From Bugula neritina (lineage: Eukaryota; Bryozoa; Gymnolaemata; Cheilostomatida; Bugulidae): a stretch of DNA of 64,000 bases. The notes below the pieces were generated by a model. That model was not told where the DNA came from, did not search any database, and saw only the letters and a program-made list of their open reading frames with translations. The translations under genes were made by a program, and so were the position numbers. Shown here piece after piece: positions 52,201-64,000 of the stretch. Where the stretch lies: contig OZ037765.1 in assembly GCA_964035545.1 (NCBI GenBank), positions 1,335,001 to 1,399,000 of the forward strand. The letters are read 5' to 3'. Each line of letters opens with the position of its first letter. The first letter of the stretch is position 1.

Positions 52201-55200
52201 CCCTTTGATTAAGTTTTGTGTTTTGCAAACCTATATATGAAGTACTGTTAACATCACAAGATCAGTACTATAATATAGGATGCACACACATGCAGTTACT
52301 GATATGAATGCTATTATCACCAACTTGCTTTCCTAGCATGATTCACTCTGTTTAGCTAATAAAATTGACAAAATTCTTTAGGGTAATCTATAAAAAGATG
52401 GTAGAATATATAATTTACATTTTAGAATTAGTTGATATATTTCTTAGGAGATTCAGCATTTTCTCAGCGAAGGTTTATTCACACTTTTAAGAGGTGGAGT
52501 GGTCACTATCACAGGTCAGTGAAACTCTGATTTAATTTTTTTCCAGATTTGACAGAAAATTTCAATGAAATCTGATTTAAAGCTTTAGCATGTACAGAAT
52601 AGACAGAGAGAACTTAATGTTGGAATGACTTTATTATCGTTTATCAGAGACATTGATATCTGGTGCTATCAGCTTGAGCTACTGATTTTAAAAATATATT
52701 ATGCTTTTATAAACAAACATGACTTCCATGTATCCTAAGCTATAGTTGCCTATAAGAACAAAGTGTGTAACCTTATGGAATAATTGAAAACACTTTCAGA
52801 CACTGAGTGAGCTGAGAGGCTTATCTCCTGTCTTTCTGCCAAAAAACTTTCAGCTTTTTATTTGAAGATGTAGTTTCAAAATCTCTTGTTAAATGCTGCT
52901 TTATGCAAGATACCATGTTACTGTTTATTACAGAGGACTTTGGAGGTATAATCTTCAACATAACAGGCAGATTAAGTTTGAATGAGCTCGACACTCTTGT
53001 GGAAACACTTCGCAATGCATCTAACGGTGAGTTTTATAGATGTTTATATTGCTGCCTCCATTATTGCGTAAACGCTACGATAAAAACTAAGATGAGATGA
53101 TTTCCACAAACATACTTGCTTACGATGAATATTGAAAGCTGCCAATTCAAGATGAGTTAATTCGTGTAAAATTATTTCATGCAACAAACAGTGTTACAAA
53201 ACTTGGTTTTTGAATTTTTTGCCACTTTTCCTTCAAATAATAACTATGTGCACCTATATGAAGTAAAATATTCTTGGTTTATTTCTACGTAGGGCAAGTC
53301 GCTATTAAAATGTTAACAACTTATTTTGAACCAAGCTAAATTTGATAAAAGTTGCCTGTTGAATTTTATAGTTGTATAAAGCCAAAGCAGTAACTCCAAC
53401 ATCTTCTGCTTGTACAAGTTTGTGGTAGTTTAATAAAGTACTCAACTGTTTGCTTACGTACTGTGCTATTATTGTGTTGGACTACTGTGAAGAAAATATA
53501 TAAGCTCCTACCATTTAGTCCAATAAAGAAACTTTAGCTTTGTTCATAGGGATCGCTAGATGCAGCACAAAATTTGGAGTCATGGAGTACAGCATTTGTA
53601 TACACATAATTGTCTGACCTCTAACCTCCCAACTACTGAACTTAGTGACCTCAAAATTTTTGCTCATCATATGTAGAAGTTAATAAGTTAGCATGAGATC
53701 TCTGTATTACAGATGTGGAGTACCTCAAGGAGGGTCTACGTAATGCTACTGACATAGTGAACACCGCTAACTCTGCTCTCACTAACCTGACCACAGACTA
53801 CAATGCCATGAAGGAGACGCTGCAAGTCATCAACAATATGTGTAGTAATGTAAGGTTCCTGGTCACTGCGGCATGCTCTGGCGTTCCCGCAGCTTCTGAT
53901 CTGCCTCCACCACCTACTCCAATAGATGTGTGTACTTTCACCACATTCTCTTTCTTCATACTGCAACTAGTAGCTTCATACTGTAGCTAGTAATTACACC
54001 ACATTTTCTTTCTTAACAGCGTGGAATTTCTAATGTTGTATATATAATTTCCACATAAAAAACAAGAAATATAATGTCTCTTTTTGTTTTTTGAGGTGGT
54101 AATTGATTTCTTCTCGTTTTCAGATTGGATTTGATGGAGAAATGTTGCTTTCAACAGTAGATACTCTAGACATCAATGAGATGCTGGCTCGGGTAGGTAA
54201 AATATTGACAAACACAGTCTAGAAATATAATATTACTGTAATGTATTTTAGTATATATTACATTATACTGTATTGTAGTATGTATTACATTGTACTGTAT
54301 TATAGTATGTATTACATTATACTGTATTGTAGTATGTATTACATTGTACTGTATTATAGTATGTATTACATTATACTGTATTATAGTATGTATTACATTG
54401 TACTGTATTATAGTATGTATTACATTGTACTGTATTGTAGTATATATTACGTTGTACTGTATGGTAGTACATATTACGTTGTACTGTATGGTAGTACATA
54501 TTACGTTGTACTGTATTGTAGTATATATTATATTGTACTGTATTGTAGTATGACTCATTTAACCTCAGTCTAATAACTGACTTGGCTGGAGACAGCATTC
54601 CTTTAGATGGTAAGTATTAACAATATTACAATAATTGGTTGAGACGTTTTTTCAATTTTCAAAATATATCGCCTGTCAATCAGGCAGTTTTTGTATTTTA
54701 TCAATTCCCAATTAGTAAAATTATAAAGAAAAGTCAGCAAACCTAACTATTTTTGACTTTTTCTCCAAATTTAATAATTTGTGCAATATTGTCCTTTTAT
54801 AGTTTAGTGTCATTTAAAAGTCCATGGGCTTTGCTAAGTTTTATACGAATAAAAGTCAAGAATAACTGCAAATGAAGTTTTTGAGTGTTAGAAAGTAAAT
54901 TCCAAATTATAAAAATGCAAAGTTATTTTACAAACAGATTACACTTTGTTTAAAAACCATGCCAGTTATTACATACCACACTATAGAATATATATGTGTT
55001 AAACAAACAAGAACATAATAAACAGCAACAATTGTATATTTGTTGCTGTTCAACACATTACAAGTCCAAGTATTTCTATACAGTACATATGTTTCAGCCA
55101 TTTACCAAAACATCAGAGACAGAACTGAGGAAGTTCAGAAGAGCATCGACTGGGAGTCTGTAAGTTCACCTTGTTCTGTAACCTACAATGTCACCTTGTT

Positions 55201-58200
55201 TTGTGGCTTATAGAATCACCTTGTTCTGTAACCTAAAATGTCACCTTGTTTTGTAACCTATAGAGTCACCTTGTTCTGTAACTTATAGAGTCACCTTGTT
55301 CTGTAACTTATAGAATCACCTTGTTCTGTAACTTATAGAGTCACCTTGTTCTGTAACTTATAGAATCACCTTGTTCTGTAACTTATAGAATCACCTTGTT
55401 CTGTAACTTATAGAGTCACCTTGTTCTGTGACTTATAGAATTACCTTGTTCTGTAACAATTATAGAATTAGCTTTGCTTTTTCAGGATCTACATTTGCTG
55501 TCTATAACACATAGCTCTGTTTAAAGTTTATTAACTAATGCCCCATTGGCTTTGTCCTTCTTTGGCTATAGTATATAGCTTTTTCTCCACTAATTCATTA
55601 CTTAGGTTTTAATTAATATTTATTGAAAAAAAAAGATATATGCTATGTTATCAAACCTACACACTCATTATCATCTGTATCTCAAATATGCATTTACTGA
55701 AAATCAGCTTGCCGTTTCAGCTTAACCCACTGACTCCAGAGTTTGTAGACTCAGCCTTGGAGAGTGCCGAATCATTTGTCAACAATCCTATGTTTGGATA
55801 CATGTAAGAGATACGTACACAGTAAAATATGTACCACTAACAACATCTAATAGTATTTGGCTGCTTTTTCTATGCTCTAAATTAGTGCTCTATAAAGTTG
55901 TTGACCTTAAATAATTAGTGAAATTTTGATTTTAGTATAGTTATCAGTAATAATATACATTAATTATTACCAAATGTCAATGCTAGCAAGTAAATGAAAA
56001 GTATCAATGAAAAAAAAAGCATTTACTTTTCAAATTGATGTACTGCACAAAAATGCTCTTTATTAGGTATCAGGCTCATGCAGTTTCTATAAAAGTCATG
56101 GTAAAGCCAATCAACAAGCATAGCTAGAAATATCTCAGTTTTTTACAAGACATTTCATGTCAAGCCAGTAAATTTACAGGCAATAAAATAATGCTGCACT
56201 GTGATTTCACATGTGTTTCTACAGGGACAAAATAATAAAGGGGATGGCCATAGTGCCGATTATATATGCTGTCTGCGTGCTGATTGGTGTGGTGCTAGGG
56301 ATGTTCGGGACATCCCGGGAGAGCTTCCCGTGTCCAGAGAGGAGCAGCTCTTCTGATATAGGAGCCCATTTTCTCAGCAAGTCAGTCTGTTTCTGTTCTA
56401 TTATTTAATAATATTCTTGTTTTAATAATTATAGTTTCTTTTATATCATATCCAATTATCTTTTTTTCTTAGCGTCTTAAAAGATCTGTTTTTCATGGCG
56501 TCATAGAAGAAAACCCTGTGCAGTTATGTAATAAGAATGGTAGCCATAGTTCAATGTCATTTTTATAATTTCTGAATTGCAATTAAGTGTAGTTACAGAA
56601 CTTATTTTACTGAAAACTCTTACAACAACTAACCAGTAGCTCTACACTAAATCTTGCAAGGAACTCTATCTCATGGTGCACTCTTTATCTAGAGCTCAGT
56701 TGGCGCCTCTGATGTTCAACTGCTTCTATGCTGTGCTCTGTGGCATCCTTCTCTCTGTAATGTCAATATTCTCCATCTTAACTCACTCCCTCTACACTCA
56801 TGACATCATATACAGGGTAAGATAACTTAACTCACTCCCTCTACACTCATGACATCATATACAGGGTAAGATAACTTAACTCACTCCCTCTACACTCATG
56901 ACATCATATACAGGGTGAGATAATTTAACTCCTTCTATACTCATGACATCATATACAGGGTGAGATAACTTAGCATTTCTCTTTCTATACTCATGACGCC
57001 ATATACAGGGTAAGATAACTTAACTCCTTTTATACTCATGACATCATATACAGGGTGAGATAACTTAGCATTACTCTTTCTACACCCATGACATCATATA
57101 CAGGGTGAGATAACTTAGCATTACTCTTTCTACACTCATGACATCATATACAGGGTGAGATAACTTAGCAATACTCTTTCTACACTCATGACATCATATA
57201 CAGGGTAAGATAACTTAGCATTACTTTTTCTACACCCATGACATCATATACAGGGTGAGATAACTTAGCATTACTCTTTCTACACTCATGACATCATATA
57301 CAGGGTGAGATAACTTAGCAATACTCTTTCTACACTCATGACATCATATACAGGGTAAGATAACTTAGCATTACTTTTTCTACACCCATGACATCATATA
57401 CAGGGTGAGATAACGTAGCATTACTCCTTCTATACTCATGTCATCATATACAGGGTGAGATAACTTAGCATTTTTCCTTATATACTCATGACGCCATATA
57501 CAGGGTGAGATAACAGCAATATGTAAAGTGTAGAATAAAAGTTAAGTTCATTAAGTGAATTGCATGTGCTTATCATAATGAAGTTGTTGGAATGCATGAG
57601 GTATGTGCAAAATATTCTGAAGTTTTAAAACTGTCTAGTTGTGATTAAATTACCCCCCCCCCCTTTCCAAACTTAATTAATTTCTAAACTATTAAACCTT
57701 ATTAATAGAAATAGTAATTTTAAAAAGTATTTTCTACATTATTATGCTCTCATTGATATAATATACTGCAGCCTGCAATATGCGTTTATTTCTGCTATAG
57801 AAACTATAAACATCGGGTCGAGCTGCTGCAATAATAGTATTTTCTTACAGCCTTACAACAATGGACTATATTGTCGTCTTTTTATATTATAATAAATCAT
57901 TCAAATTCATTATAGAAAGAAATAGACTATTTTTGAAAAATATTTGATTAGTGATTTTTTGATTTACAGCAATACCCGGACAGACTTTTACTAAATAGGA
58001 TCTGCTATATATAATGACATAAATTTAAGTATTTACATGATATATTCAAGTATTGAGGCGATGTATTTTATGACAAAGTGAGCACAAGTGTTAACTGCAG
58101 CATTGATCAGTGAACAGTACTTTAAGAAAGTGTTATCTGCATTAAATATTGTTTACTTATTAGGTTGTTGACCGAATCCCTGATTCCTTCATACAGAGAA

Positions 58201-61200
58201 GTTTGACGATAAACATTGGCTCAAATATTACCACTATCATTTCTGGAGAGAGAGTTCTCAGGTAACTGCAGGTGTTCTTCTGTTTATCGATTCAAAGTTT
58301 GACAATGATCTAGAGTTGCATGGTGTTGAGTCTACCCATTGGCTGCTGTGGTGCAATGGTAGCGTGACCGCCTGCAAGGGGAAGGTCTCGGGTTTGAATC
58401 CCAGTGCGGCTAAAGTTTCATGTTGTGAAAATCTTTTCTGTAGCAGTACTGGAGAAATTTAAAAAATTTCAATTTACAGGTTTATATTTTAAAAGGGGTT
58501 TAAGTTAAGCTTTCTGTTTTTGAGACTACAGTTACAATGTATAGTGTTTATTATTCATGTGATAACGACATAAGTTGCCAACACATTCAGTTAAGGCATA
58601 CAAGATAGTTGAAGTATGATATATGCTCTATCAGTAAAATAGAAATACAACATTGCTTATTCACATTAACTAGCCCCTCCACTTTTTGAGATCAATTTAA
58701 GACAAAGTTGGGGTCAAGGTCAACTCAACACCACCTGAATTTTGAGTTATGAAATAATATGACTATAAAACTTCTTTGTCATCAGCAGGGTAGACAACTT
58801 CCCAGCCAGCTTTGACCTTCTTTATCACAGAACTCACTAGAAAAGTTAAATAAATCATACATGTTACTTTCTAATGTGAAATATGTTGGGTGTTGATTTT
58901 TAAATTTTAATGAAGGTTTATTTAAGATTAGTTATTGCGGTGGGTTTGCAGCTTTTAAGCTCTGCATTTGATAGCATGCCATAATAATTTTGCCTGTAAT
59001 GATTATGAATAAACTGTAGCTATTATGTTGTGTAACACTTTGATGTGAGTTGCTTTGTTCTGGCAGAACATGTGGGAATAATGGAGGAACTCTGAAGGCA
59101 ATTGGAATAGACATTGGAGACTTCACTAACATAACAAGTATACTTGATGAAATAGAGGTACATTAACTTTATAACAGCTTTTAGAAATATTAACTTCTTT
59201 AAGTTATATGTTTAGTAGTTGTTCATCTATGTTCTAACTATTTACAATAAGAAAAAGGCTGCAAAGTATATTAACTATTATAAACAAAGCAAGAGTTATG
59301 AAATTCTAAGCTCTCGTTTATTAAAGTTGCCATATTTTAGCTGCAACTTCAGTCATTACCAAAACAAGTTTTGTAATTGTTAAAGCCGATATTTTTTAAG
59401 CGTCTGTTAGCGCTACTTTTTACAAATTTTACATGCAATTTCTTTGATCATAAATTTATTTCAACAATTGGTAAAGTTGAAACAAACCACCAAAAGTGAC
59501 GCGCATAGTGTAGTATCTTAAAAGAACACTTGGCATAAATGGTGGCTATTTTTTAAAACCATGAACCGTTTTAGTGATCAAAGAAAAGTTTAATTGCTGA
59601 AAAACTCAATTATAATTGGTTTAAGTTTTAGCTCATTTTTCACTCATCAAAACAAGCAGAATTTTAAAAATGATCAAAAAATACATTTAGGTGCAGTAGT
59701 GGAGAAATTAAGATAGCCTAAGTTCTTTAATTTTATTATTAAATTTTATATTGGGGCGCGGGTTGAAATTCTCATGAGAACATAACTTCTTATGCTACAA
59801 TTTTAATCTAGAACACAGGCTTGTCTCAATTTCTCCATTACTGCAGCTACCTCAAAATAGACTTTCACAAATTTAAGCAAACTTACATGTATCTAATCTA
59901 ACACTATTCCCTACTTGCTTTGCAGTGGCCTGATATTGATGCATTCAAAGTGAACATAGAGCAGCAGTTGGATGACATCAGAGAGTCAGCAATACCAAAG
60001 CATTCAGACGTGGCTGTCGTTCAGAACTACTTGAATGCATTAACTCTGCCTACAATTGACTTCACAGAGGTATGAGTCTTCAGGTCTCTGATTATTTGTG
60101 CCACTTTTACTGGACACCCCTATGACTATGTACTCAAAGCTTGTTAGCTATTGCTGTAGTATGTTATTATAGAGTTGAAGACAATCAAGTGTTATTCAAT
60201 TATTTTATTAAAAATTTCTTGCTTAAGAATTTAATTTGTATTTGTGCATTAGTTTTACATTTGAATAGAAGTTATATATGTTTAAACTATTCGACCACCC
60301 GCCATTTACGTTCTAGTTAGCCAATGAGGTTGAGGAGAACAGATTTATTACGATTGGTGGAACTCAAAAAACAATGTTGGAATTTGCAAATGAATTAGAG
60401 GCAAACGCTACGGCAATCAGAAATGTAAGTTGCTAAAAATACTGAACAATGAAACAATTTTTTGGTAGTCTTAATAAAATAGTTTATAGAGACAAATATA
60501 ATCTTTACATGCGCGCAAAGTTGGGCTTAGCTGTCTTACCATAGGAATGATTGACACATGTGATTTTGTAAACAAGCAAAATAATCATCTACAGTTTTCT
60601 CTTTATATGCACCATGTCTTTGTAGCAGGGTGCGATAAATATAGCGGATAAACTGGATACCATGGTGAACATCATTAGAAATATAGATGCCTATGTGGGT
60701 GTAATTTCTGATTGTCTAGTAAGTCGCCTAAAAATTATAAAGCTATCAATTGAGTTACTATACATTTTTTATCAACTGTGGTGTAAGTGTAGCTTCTAGA
60801 GAAAAAAGTAAGACTAAATATAATGTGAACCAAAATAAAGTTTTGTACATATTACTAGATTGCTATATTATGGTAATCATTTCAAAATGCACAACCTGTA
60901 GCTATATGCTCTCTAATTATATGAAAATAGCATATTTCAGACTAGAACTTCCTACTAAAACCCAGCTATTAATTATTGACAATGTGGCTATAAAATAATT
61001 TGCCTTCACTGGGATTCAAACCCGAGACCTCCTACTTTTAAGCGCTACAATTACACTACAGAGACTGGTGGGTAATCTCAATACTACAGTAGCACTCTTA
61101 TAGTCAGGTTGGACTGTTATAGCATTTGTGGCACTGTTGTAGTGAAGTAGGTGGAGTAATGGAGAAATTGAGAAAGCCTGTGTTCTAAATTAGAAATGTA

Positions 61201-62118
61201 GCATGAAAAGTTATGTTCTCTCGAGAATTTAAACTTAAACCAAACTTTAATAATAAAATCAAAGAACTTAGGCTATTTCAATTTCTCCGCTGCTGCCCCT
61301 AAATGGTTGCAGTCAGTGTGAAGATGTAGTTAGTGTTGTGATTATTTTAGACTGACTTAGGAGAACTTTATGCGAACATGAATCCCAGAATCACAGTTCT
61401 TCAGACCAAGGTTAGCTCACTCTTTACTGACATGGTAAATCTCGGAGACAAATTGACGACTGAAGCCCGGAACTTTTTAAACGAGGCAGTGATTGTGAGT
61501 ATAACCTTCAGACTTTGTAGCTCAAACTTATGATAGTCAAGTCAACATAGTGAGTAATGATTCATGCAATTTTTGAAAAATGTGCCCCCTTAGAAAATTT
61601 TATTATTTACCAATTAAATGAGTAAATTATAAAAACTATTGAAAAATAACATAAAGATAGATAATAGTAAAAGTAAGAACATGTTTAGGTAGAGTATAAC
61701 TCTTGTATGTTATATGGAAGTAATATTATAACTGCAATTATTATACAATTATAATAATTGCATAACCTAGTTTTTCTAGAATATGATTCAAAAATCAGCT
61801 ATAACTGTTGTTTTTAGGCATTAGAAATATTTCTGGTTACTTTGATATTTTCCAAAGTAGCAATTTTTACCACTAATATATATAGCTACATACTAGCATT
61901 GCTGTTCCATTGCCTATGGCTTTATTTTCCTTGTTTTGAAGTCTAATCTTTCAGTGCATATACATTTGCCAGCAGACGTTGTGATATGAGTCACAGTTTA
62001 TGCCTGCACACTTACCAAATATTTTCCTCTCTTTCCGTAATACTTGTAGAATGTGAAGAGCTTGTTGAACGGCGTCAAACTTCGTCTGAGACAAGCTGTG
62101 TTTGAGATGATAAACTTT
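49271..62118 (+). CDS. PROM: Prominin (CD133-like) pentaspan membrane protein, 3' end off window
   Basis: 21 exons, in frame, about 763 aa: 49271-49475, 49966-50039, 50737-50824, 51170-51290, 51852-51975, 52448-52514, 52934-53026, 53713-53927, 54124-54192, 54549-54609, 55098-55159, 55721-55803, 56225-56380, 56693-56816, 58164-58261, 59067-59157, 59926-60069, 60317-60424, 60626-60718, 61351-61494, 62050-62118. Prominins organise plasma-membrane protrusions and bind cholesterol. Helices: TM1 (NMAVFLPALVLIIVALFLPL), TM2 (LLTVAAAVVNCLVIMFGVV), TM3 (MAIVPIIYAVCVLIGVVLG), TM4 (LMFNCFYAVLCGILLSVMSI). Two large N-glycosylatable loops fit the prominin plan; TM5 and tail lie beyond 64000. The N-terminus is uncertain. 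A possible first exon, 48793-48849, joins in phase 0 to 49259, but it does not encode an obvious signal peptide. Confidence 0.88.
54225..54548 (+). repeat. 27-bp minisatellite ending at an acceptor (prominin)
   Basis: About 12 copies of a 27-bp unit (GTATGTATTACATTGTACTG plus TATTATA) end at TGTATTGTAG, the acceptor of the exon at 54549. Each unit repeats TGTATT(A/G)TAG followed by TATGTATT, so every copy contains an acceptor-like AG next to a donor-like GTATGT. Confidence 0.92.
55160..55462 (+). repeat. 25-bp minisatellite starting at a donor (prominin)
   Basis: The exon ends GGGAGTCT and the intron begins GTAAGTTCACCTTGTTCTGT. About 12 copies of AGTCACCTTGTTCTGTAACT plus TATAG follow at once. 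The first intron bases are the first unit. Confidence 0.92.
56770..57515 (+). repeat. About 15 tandem copies of an exon end plus 5' splice site (prominin)
   Basis: The true exon ends CTCATGACATCATATACAGG at 56816 and the donor is GTAAGA. A 49-51-bp unit containing those last exon bases and the donor (GTAAGA or GTGAGA) then repeats about 14 more times. A longer period of roughly three units is visible (variants CATTACTCTTTC, CAATACTCTTTC and CATTACTTTTTC in order, twice). Use of any later donor would read through GTAAGATAA or GTGAGATAA, placing an in-frame TAA after the first junction. Confidence 0.95.
58341..58413 (+). repeat. tRNA-derived SINE head
   Basis: It contains an RNA polymerase III A-box-like TGGTGCAATGGTAGC and a B box, GGGTTTGAATCCCAG. 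The anticodon arm and acceptor stem pair poorly, so it is not a functional tRNA. The remaining SINE body could not be delimited. It lies in a prominin intron. Confidence 0.7.
59693..59844. mobile_element. Fold-back MITE copy 1
   Basis: Its ends are inverted repeats of about 35 bases: it begins GCAGTAGTGGAGAAATTAAG and ends CTCAATTTCTCCATTACTGC, with TAGCCTAAGTTCT facing AGAACACAGGCTT just inside. Length is about 152 bp. Copy 2 lies 1.3 kb downstream in the reverse orientation. Confidence 0.8.
61003..61070 (-). repeat. tRNA-derived SINE head, minus strand
   Basis: On the minus strand it reads TGTAGTGTAATTGTAGCG (A box) and GGTCTCGGGTTTGAATCCCA (B box). The B-box block is identical to that at 58341-58413, so the two belong to one family. 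Pairing is too poor for a real tRNA. Confidence 0.65.
61151..61296. mobile_element. Fold-back MITE copy 2
   Basis: It begins GTGGAGTAATGGAGAAATTG, followed by AAAGCCTGTGTTCTAAAT, and ends TTAGGCTATTTCAATTTCTC CGCTGCTGC. It is a reverse-oriented relative of copy 1 in a neighbouring prominin intron. Confidence 0.75.
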
Positions 62119-62642
62119 GTAAGTTGGTTATAATTCTCAACACACCTTGTCATAGCGCCTCCATTGCTTTACTCAGCATTTCGATCAGATAGTACAGAGC
62201 TTTGTCAAGTTGAGATTAAGCCAGCTTAACTTCTGTACCCAATGATAACTTAGATTTGTATAAGTTTTAAAGAATCCATTTGAATTAATAATTCAAGGGT
62301 TATGATGAAGGTGCAGCCACAACACATGTTTGCTGAGCATCCTGCTTTGTGGCACTTGAAAACTTAAGACATTAAGCAGTCCAAACTCTTTGTGTTGCAT
62401 TATAATATTGTATTATATTGCATTAGCCTACACTGTGTTGTAATACATTTGAATTACTTTATATTCTGCTGAATTGCATAACATAGTATTAGGATTCATT
62501 ATTATATATTTTATTACATACTTTGTATAATATAATATAATACATAATCTACAATATATATAATAAATAATGTATAATATACAAAGTGTTGTGCTGTATT
62601 TTGTATTATATTGTATTGTATATTGTATTGTATATTGTATTG
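62119..62642 (+). other. Prominin intron, TATTG/ATATT microsatellite
   Basis: No exon was recognised after 62118. From about 62400 the sequence becomes repeats of TATTGTATTATATTG, the insertion site of the transposon that follows. Confidence 0.55.
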
Positions 62643-63975
62643 TAGGGGTAACGGGGGCACAACGGTCATAGGGGTACAAAAAGCCGGCCAAATTGTGAGA
62701 GAACTTATTGACTTAGAGTTGCGATTTCTTTTACATAAAAAGATATTGACATAATTATTCAGGCTTTGTAGTTTCAACACTTGCGGAATATACGTGTTGA
62801 AAAGGCGAGTGAAAAACTGTTTTTACCTACTTTTTGTAAATTTTTTAAGACGTCGTTAAAGCTTTATAACTTTTTACACTCAAAGGCAACAAGCGTAGAT
62901 TTTACTGATATTGTTGCCATTGCTTGTCTCTACATTGCTTAACTAGTATAACAGCAAACTCTAAAATAAATTTTCCTTGAGGCACGTTTATGTCAAATTT
63001 GGCCATCCGGGGCACAATGGGACACTTTGACCGGGGCACAATGGGCCACCTGATTATTGTAACCTGATCACTGTTATTAGTTTGTTTGCCCAAAAAGTTG
63101 GTTGAAATGTTACTAAAATCTATAGATATAGCCATTTCTGACCTTTTTGTAAAATATCAAAGACATCATGGTAAGACTACCAAACTACAAGGTGAAGCTC
63201 CCCTAATATATATATCTGGTGAGGTTAAAGCTTTGCTATTTTATACATAATACAAAATACTCTGCTGTTGCTACTAGTAGATAGTCATGATATTTATTAT
63301 ACATTATATCATTGAGGGAATATACATGTATTTGACTAAAATAAATTGTGATTTGCTCATTCGCTCCCCCCTTCTCCCTTCCATACTCCAGCCACAAACC
63401 AAAGCCATGCACCTTATAAGCTACAGTTCATAGAAAAAAGTCCACTCAGAATTATGTAGTACAAGTTACTAAAGTTTTTTTCTATTAAAAGTTCCTCTGA
63501 AGTGTAAAAGAAAACATTTTTAGTTCTAAACAGTAATGATAATGGCACCGTAGAACCGAGTGATGTGCGTTTGATTTTGCCTTCCTCTGCTATCCGTGGT
63601 GGCACAAACTGTACAGCTAAAACATGAATTTTGCTTTAGATCTGAAAGAATATTTTTATTTGTTTGTAATATTAAATAAATAAAGATCAGATGTAACAAA
63701 ATCCGCAAAGTTTCAATATATTTGTTGTGTCCCACCCAGTGGCCCATTGTACCCCGGTACCGGGGCACAATGGGCCGATTTTTTCGTCATGAAAATTTCA
63801 TTATTCTGAAAGTTGTGATAGAGATAGAAACAACAAACTGATACCTTTAATAGACAACAGATGCAGCATTAAGACTAGAGATTATTGAACTAGTAACTTG
63901 AAAAACAGACGAATGAGAGCAAAAAATGTAAAATTCGGCCCGTTGTGCCCCCCCCCCCCCCCCCCGTTACCCCTA
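62643..63975. mobile_element. Non-autonomous DNA transposon with TAGGGGTAAC termini
   Basis: It begins TAGGGGTAACGGGGGCACAA and ends with the inverse, a GCCCGTTGTGCCCCC stretch followed by GTTACCCCTA. The poly-C run near the right end is expanded to about 18 bases. A TA is present at both boundaries and is probably the target duplication. Inside, GGGGCACAATGGGCC-type motifs recur at about 63008, 63033 and 63741-63776. No transposase ORF is seen; the longest ORFs are under 90 aa. The element family was not identified. Confidence 0.8.
63741..63776. repeat. 36-bp near-perfect palindrome inside the DNA transposon
   Basis: The left half GGCCCATTGTACCCCGGT and right half ACCGGGGCACAATGGGCC are reverse complements except for one base pair, centred on GGTACC. 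It reuses the element's subterminal GGGGCACAATGGGCC motif and could be a transposase-binding palindrome. Confidence 0.85.
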
Positions 63976-64000
63976 TATTGTATTGTATATTGTATTGCAT

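Noticed and set aside
54166-54598. ORFs of YYIVLYCSM / TIQYNVIHT repeats
   Set aside because: They arise from the 27-bp prominin intron array and are open on both strands.
58341-58413. Functional tRNA-Cys gene
   Set aside because: A and B boxes are present, but the acceptor and anticodon stems pair poorly and a sister copy shares the B-box block, which points to a SINE.
62428-63768. Short minus-strand ORFs in the terminal transposon
   Set aside because: Under 90 aa, low-complexity, with no transposase motif.

Overview
This window comes from a eukaryotic genome, most likely a non-vertebrate animal. The coding regions are broken into many short exons bounded by GT-AG introns. The recognisable genes are animal ones: ELAPOR, prominin, CFAP276, centractin/ARP1 and SLC7A6OS/Iwr1. 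The DNA is AT-rich with much simple-sequence and transposon-derived material. I cannot name the phylum from sequence alone. No prokaryotic genes, operons or CRISPR arrays are present. Gene models were built by hand from splice motifs, reading-frame phase and remembered family sequences; every exon chain below sums to an intact frame.

Layout: 1-2.6 kb, gene-free, with a roughly 490-bp inverted repeat. 2.7-7.4 kb (+), a single-pass SPFH/band-7 membrane protein. 8.7-14.0 kb, a very young LTR retrotransposon whose two 353-bp LTRs differ at one base; it has gag, a pol that lacks reverse transcriptase and the integrase core, and a C2H2 zinc-finger ORF in the env position that appears to be spliced. 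14.6-19.2 kb (+), a protein with two degenerate cyclic-nucleotide-binding domains. 19.45-23.25 kb (-), SLC7A6OS/Iwr1, convergent with the previous gene. 24.6-40.7 kb (-), an ELAPOR1/2 orthologue with a likely mutually exclusive exon pair. 41.3-42.9 kb (+), CFAP276, head-to-head with ELAPOR. 44.1-47.7 kb (+), centractin, with one GC-AG intron. About 49.3-62.1 kb and beyond (+), a prominin whose last membrane segment lies off the window. 62.6-64.0 kb, a non-autonomous DNA transposon inserted in a TATTG microsatellite.

The most unusual structure is not a gene. At least ten introns in four or more genes carry a minisatellite (units of about 15-51 bp) that starts or ends exactly at, or within a few bases of, a splice site. 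In several cases the unit contains a copy of the splice junction itself, sometimes with exon bases. One prominin intron has about 15 copies of an exon end plus 5' splice site. This suggests that exon-intron junctions seed tandem duplications here, making arrays of decoy splice sites. No shared pathway links the genes; they are ordinary housekeeping, ciliary and membrane genes.
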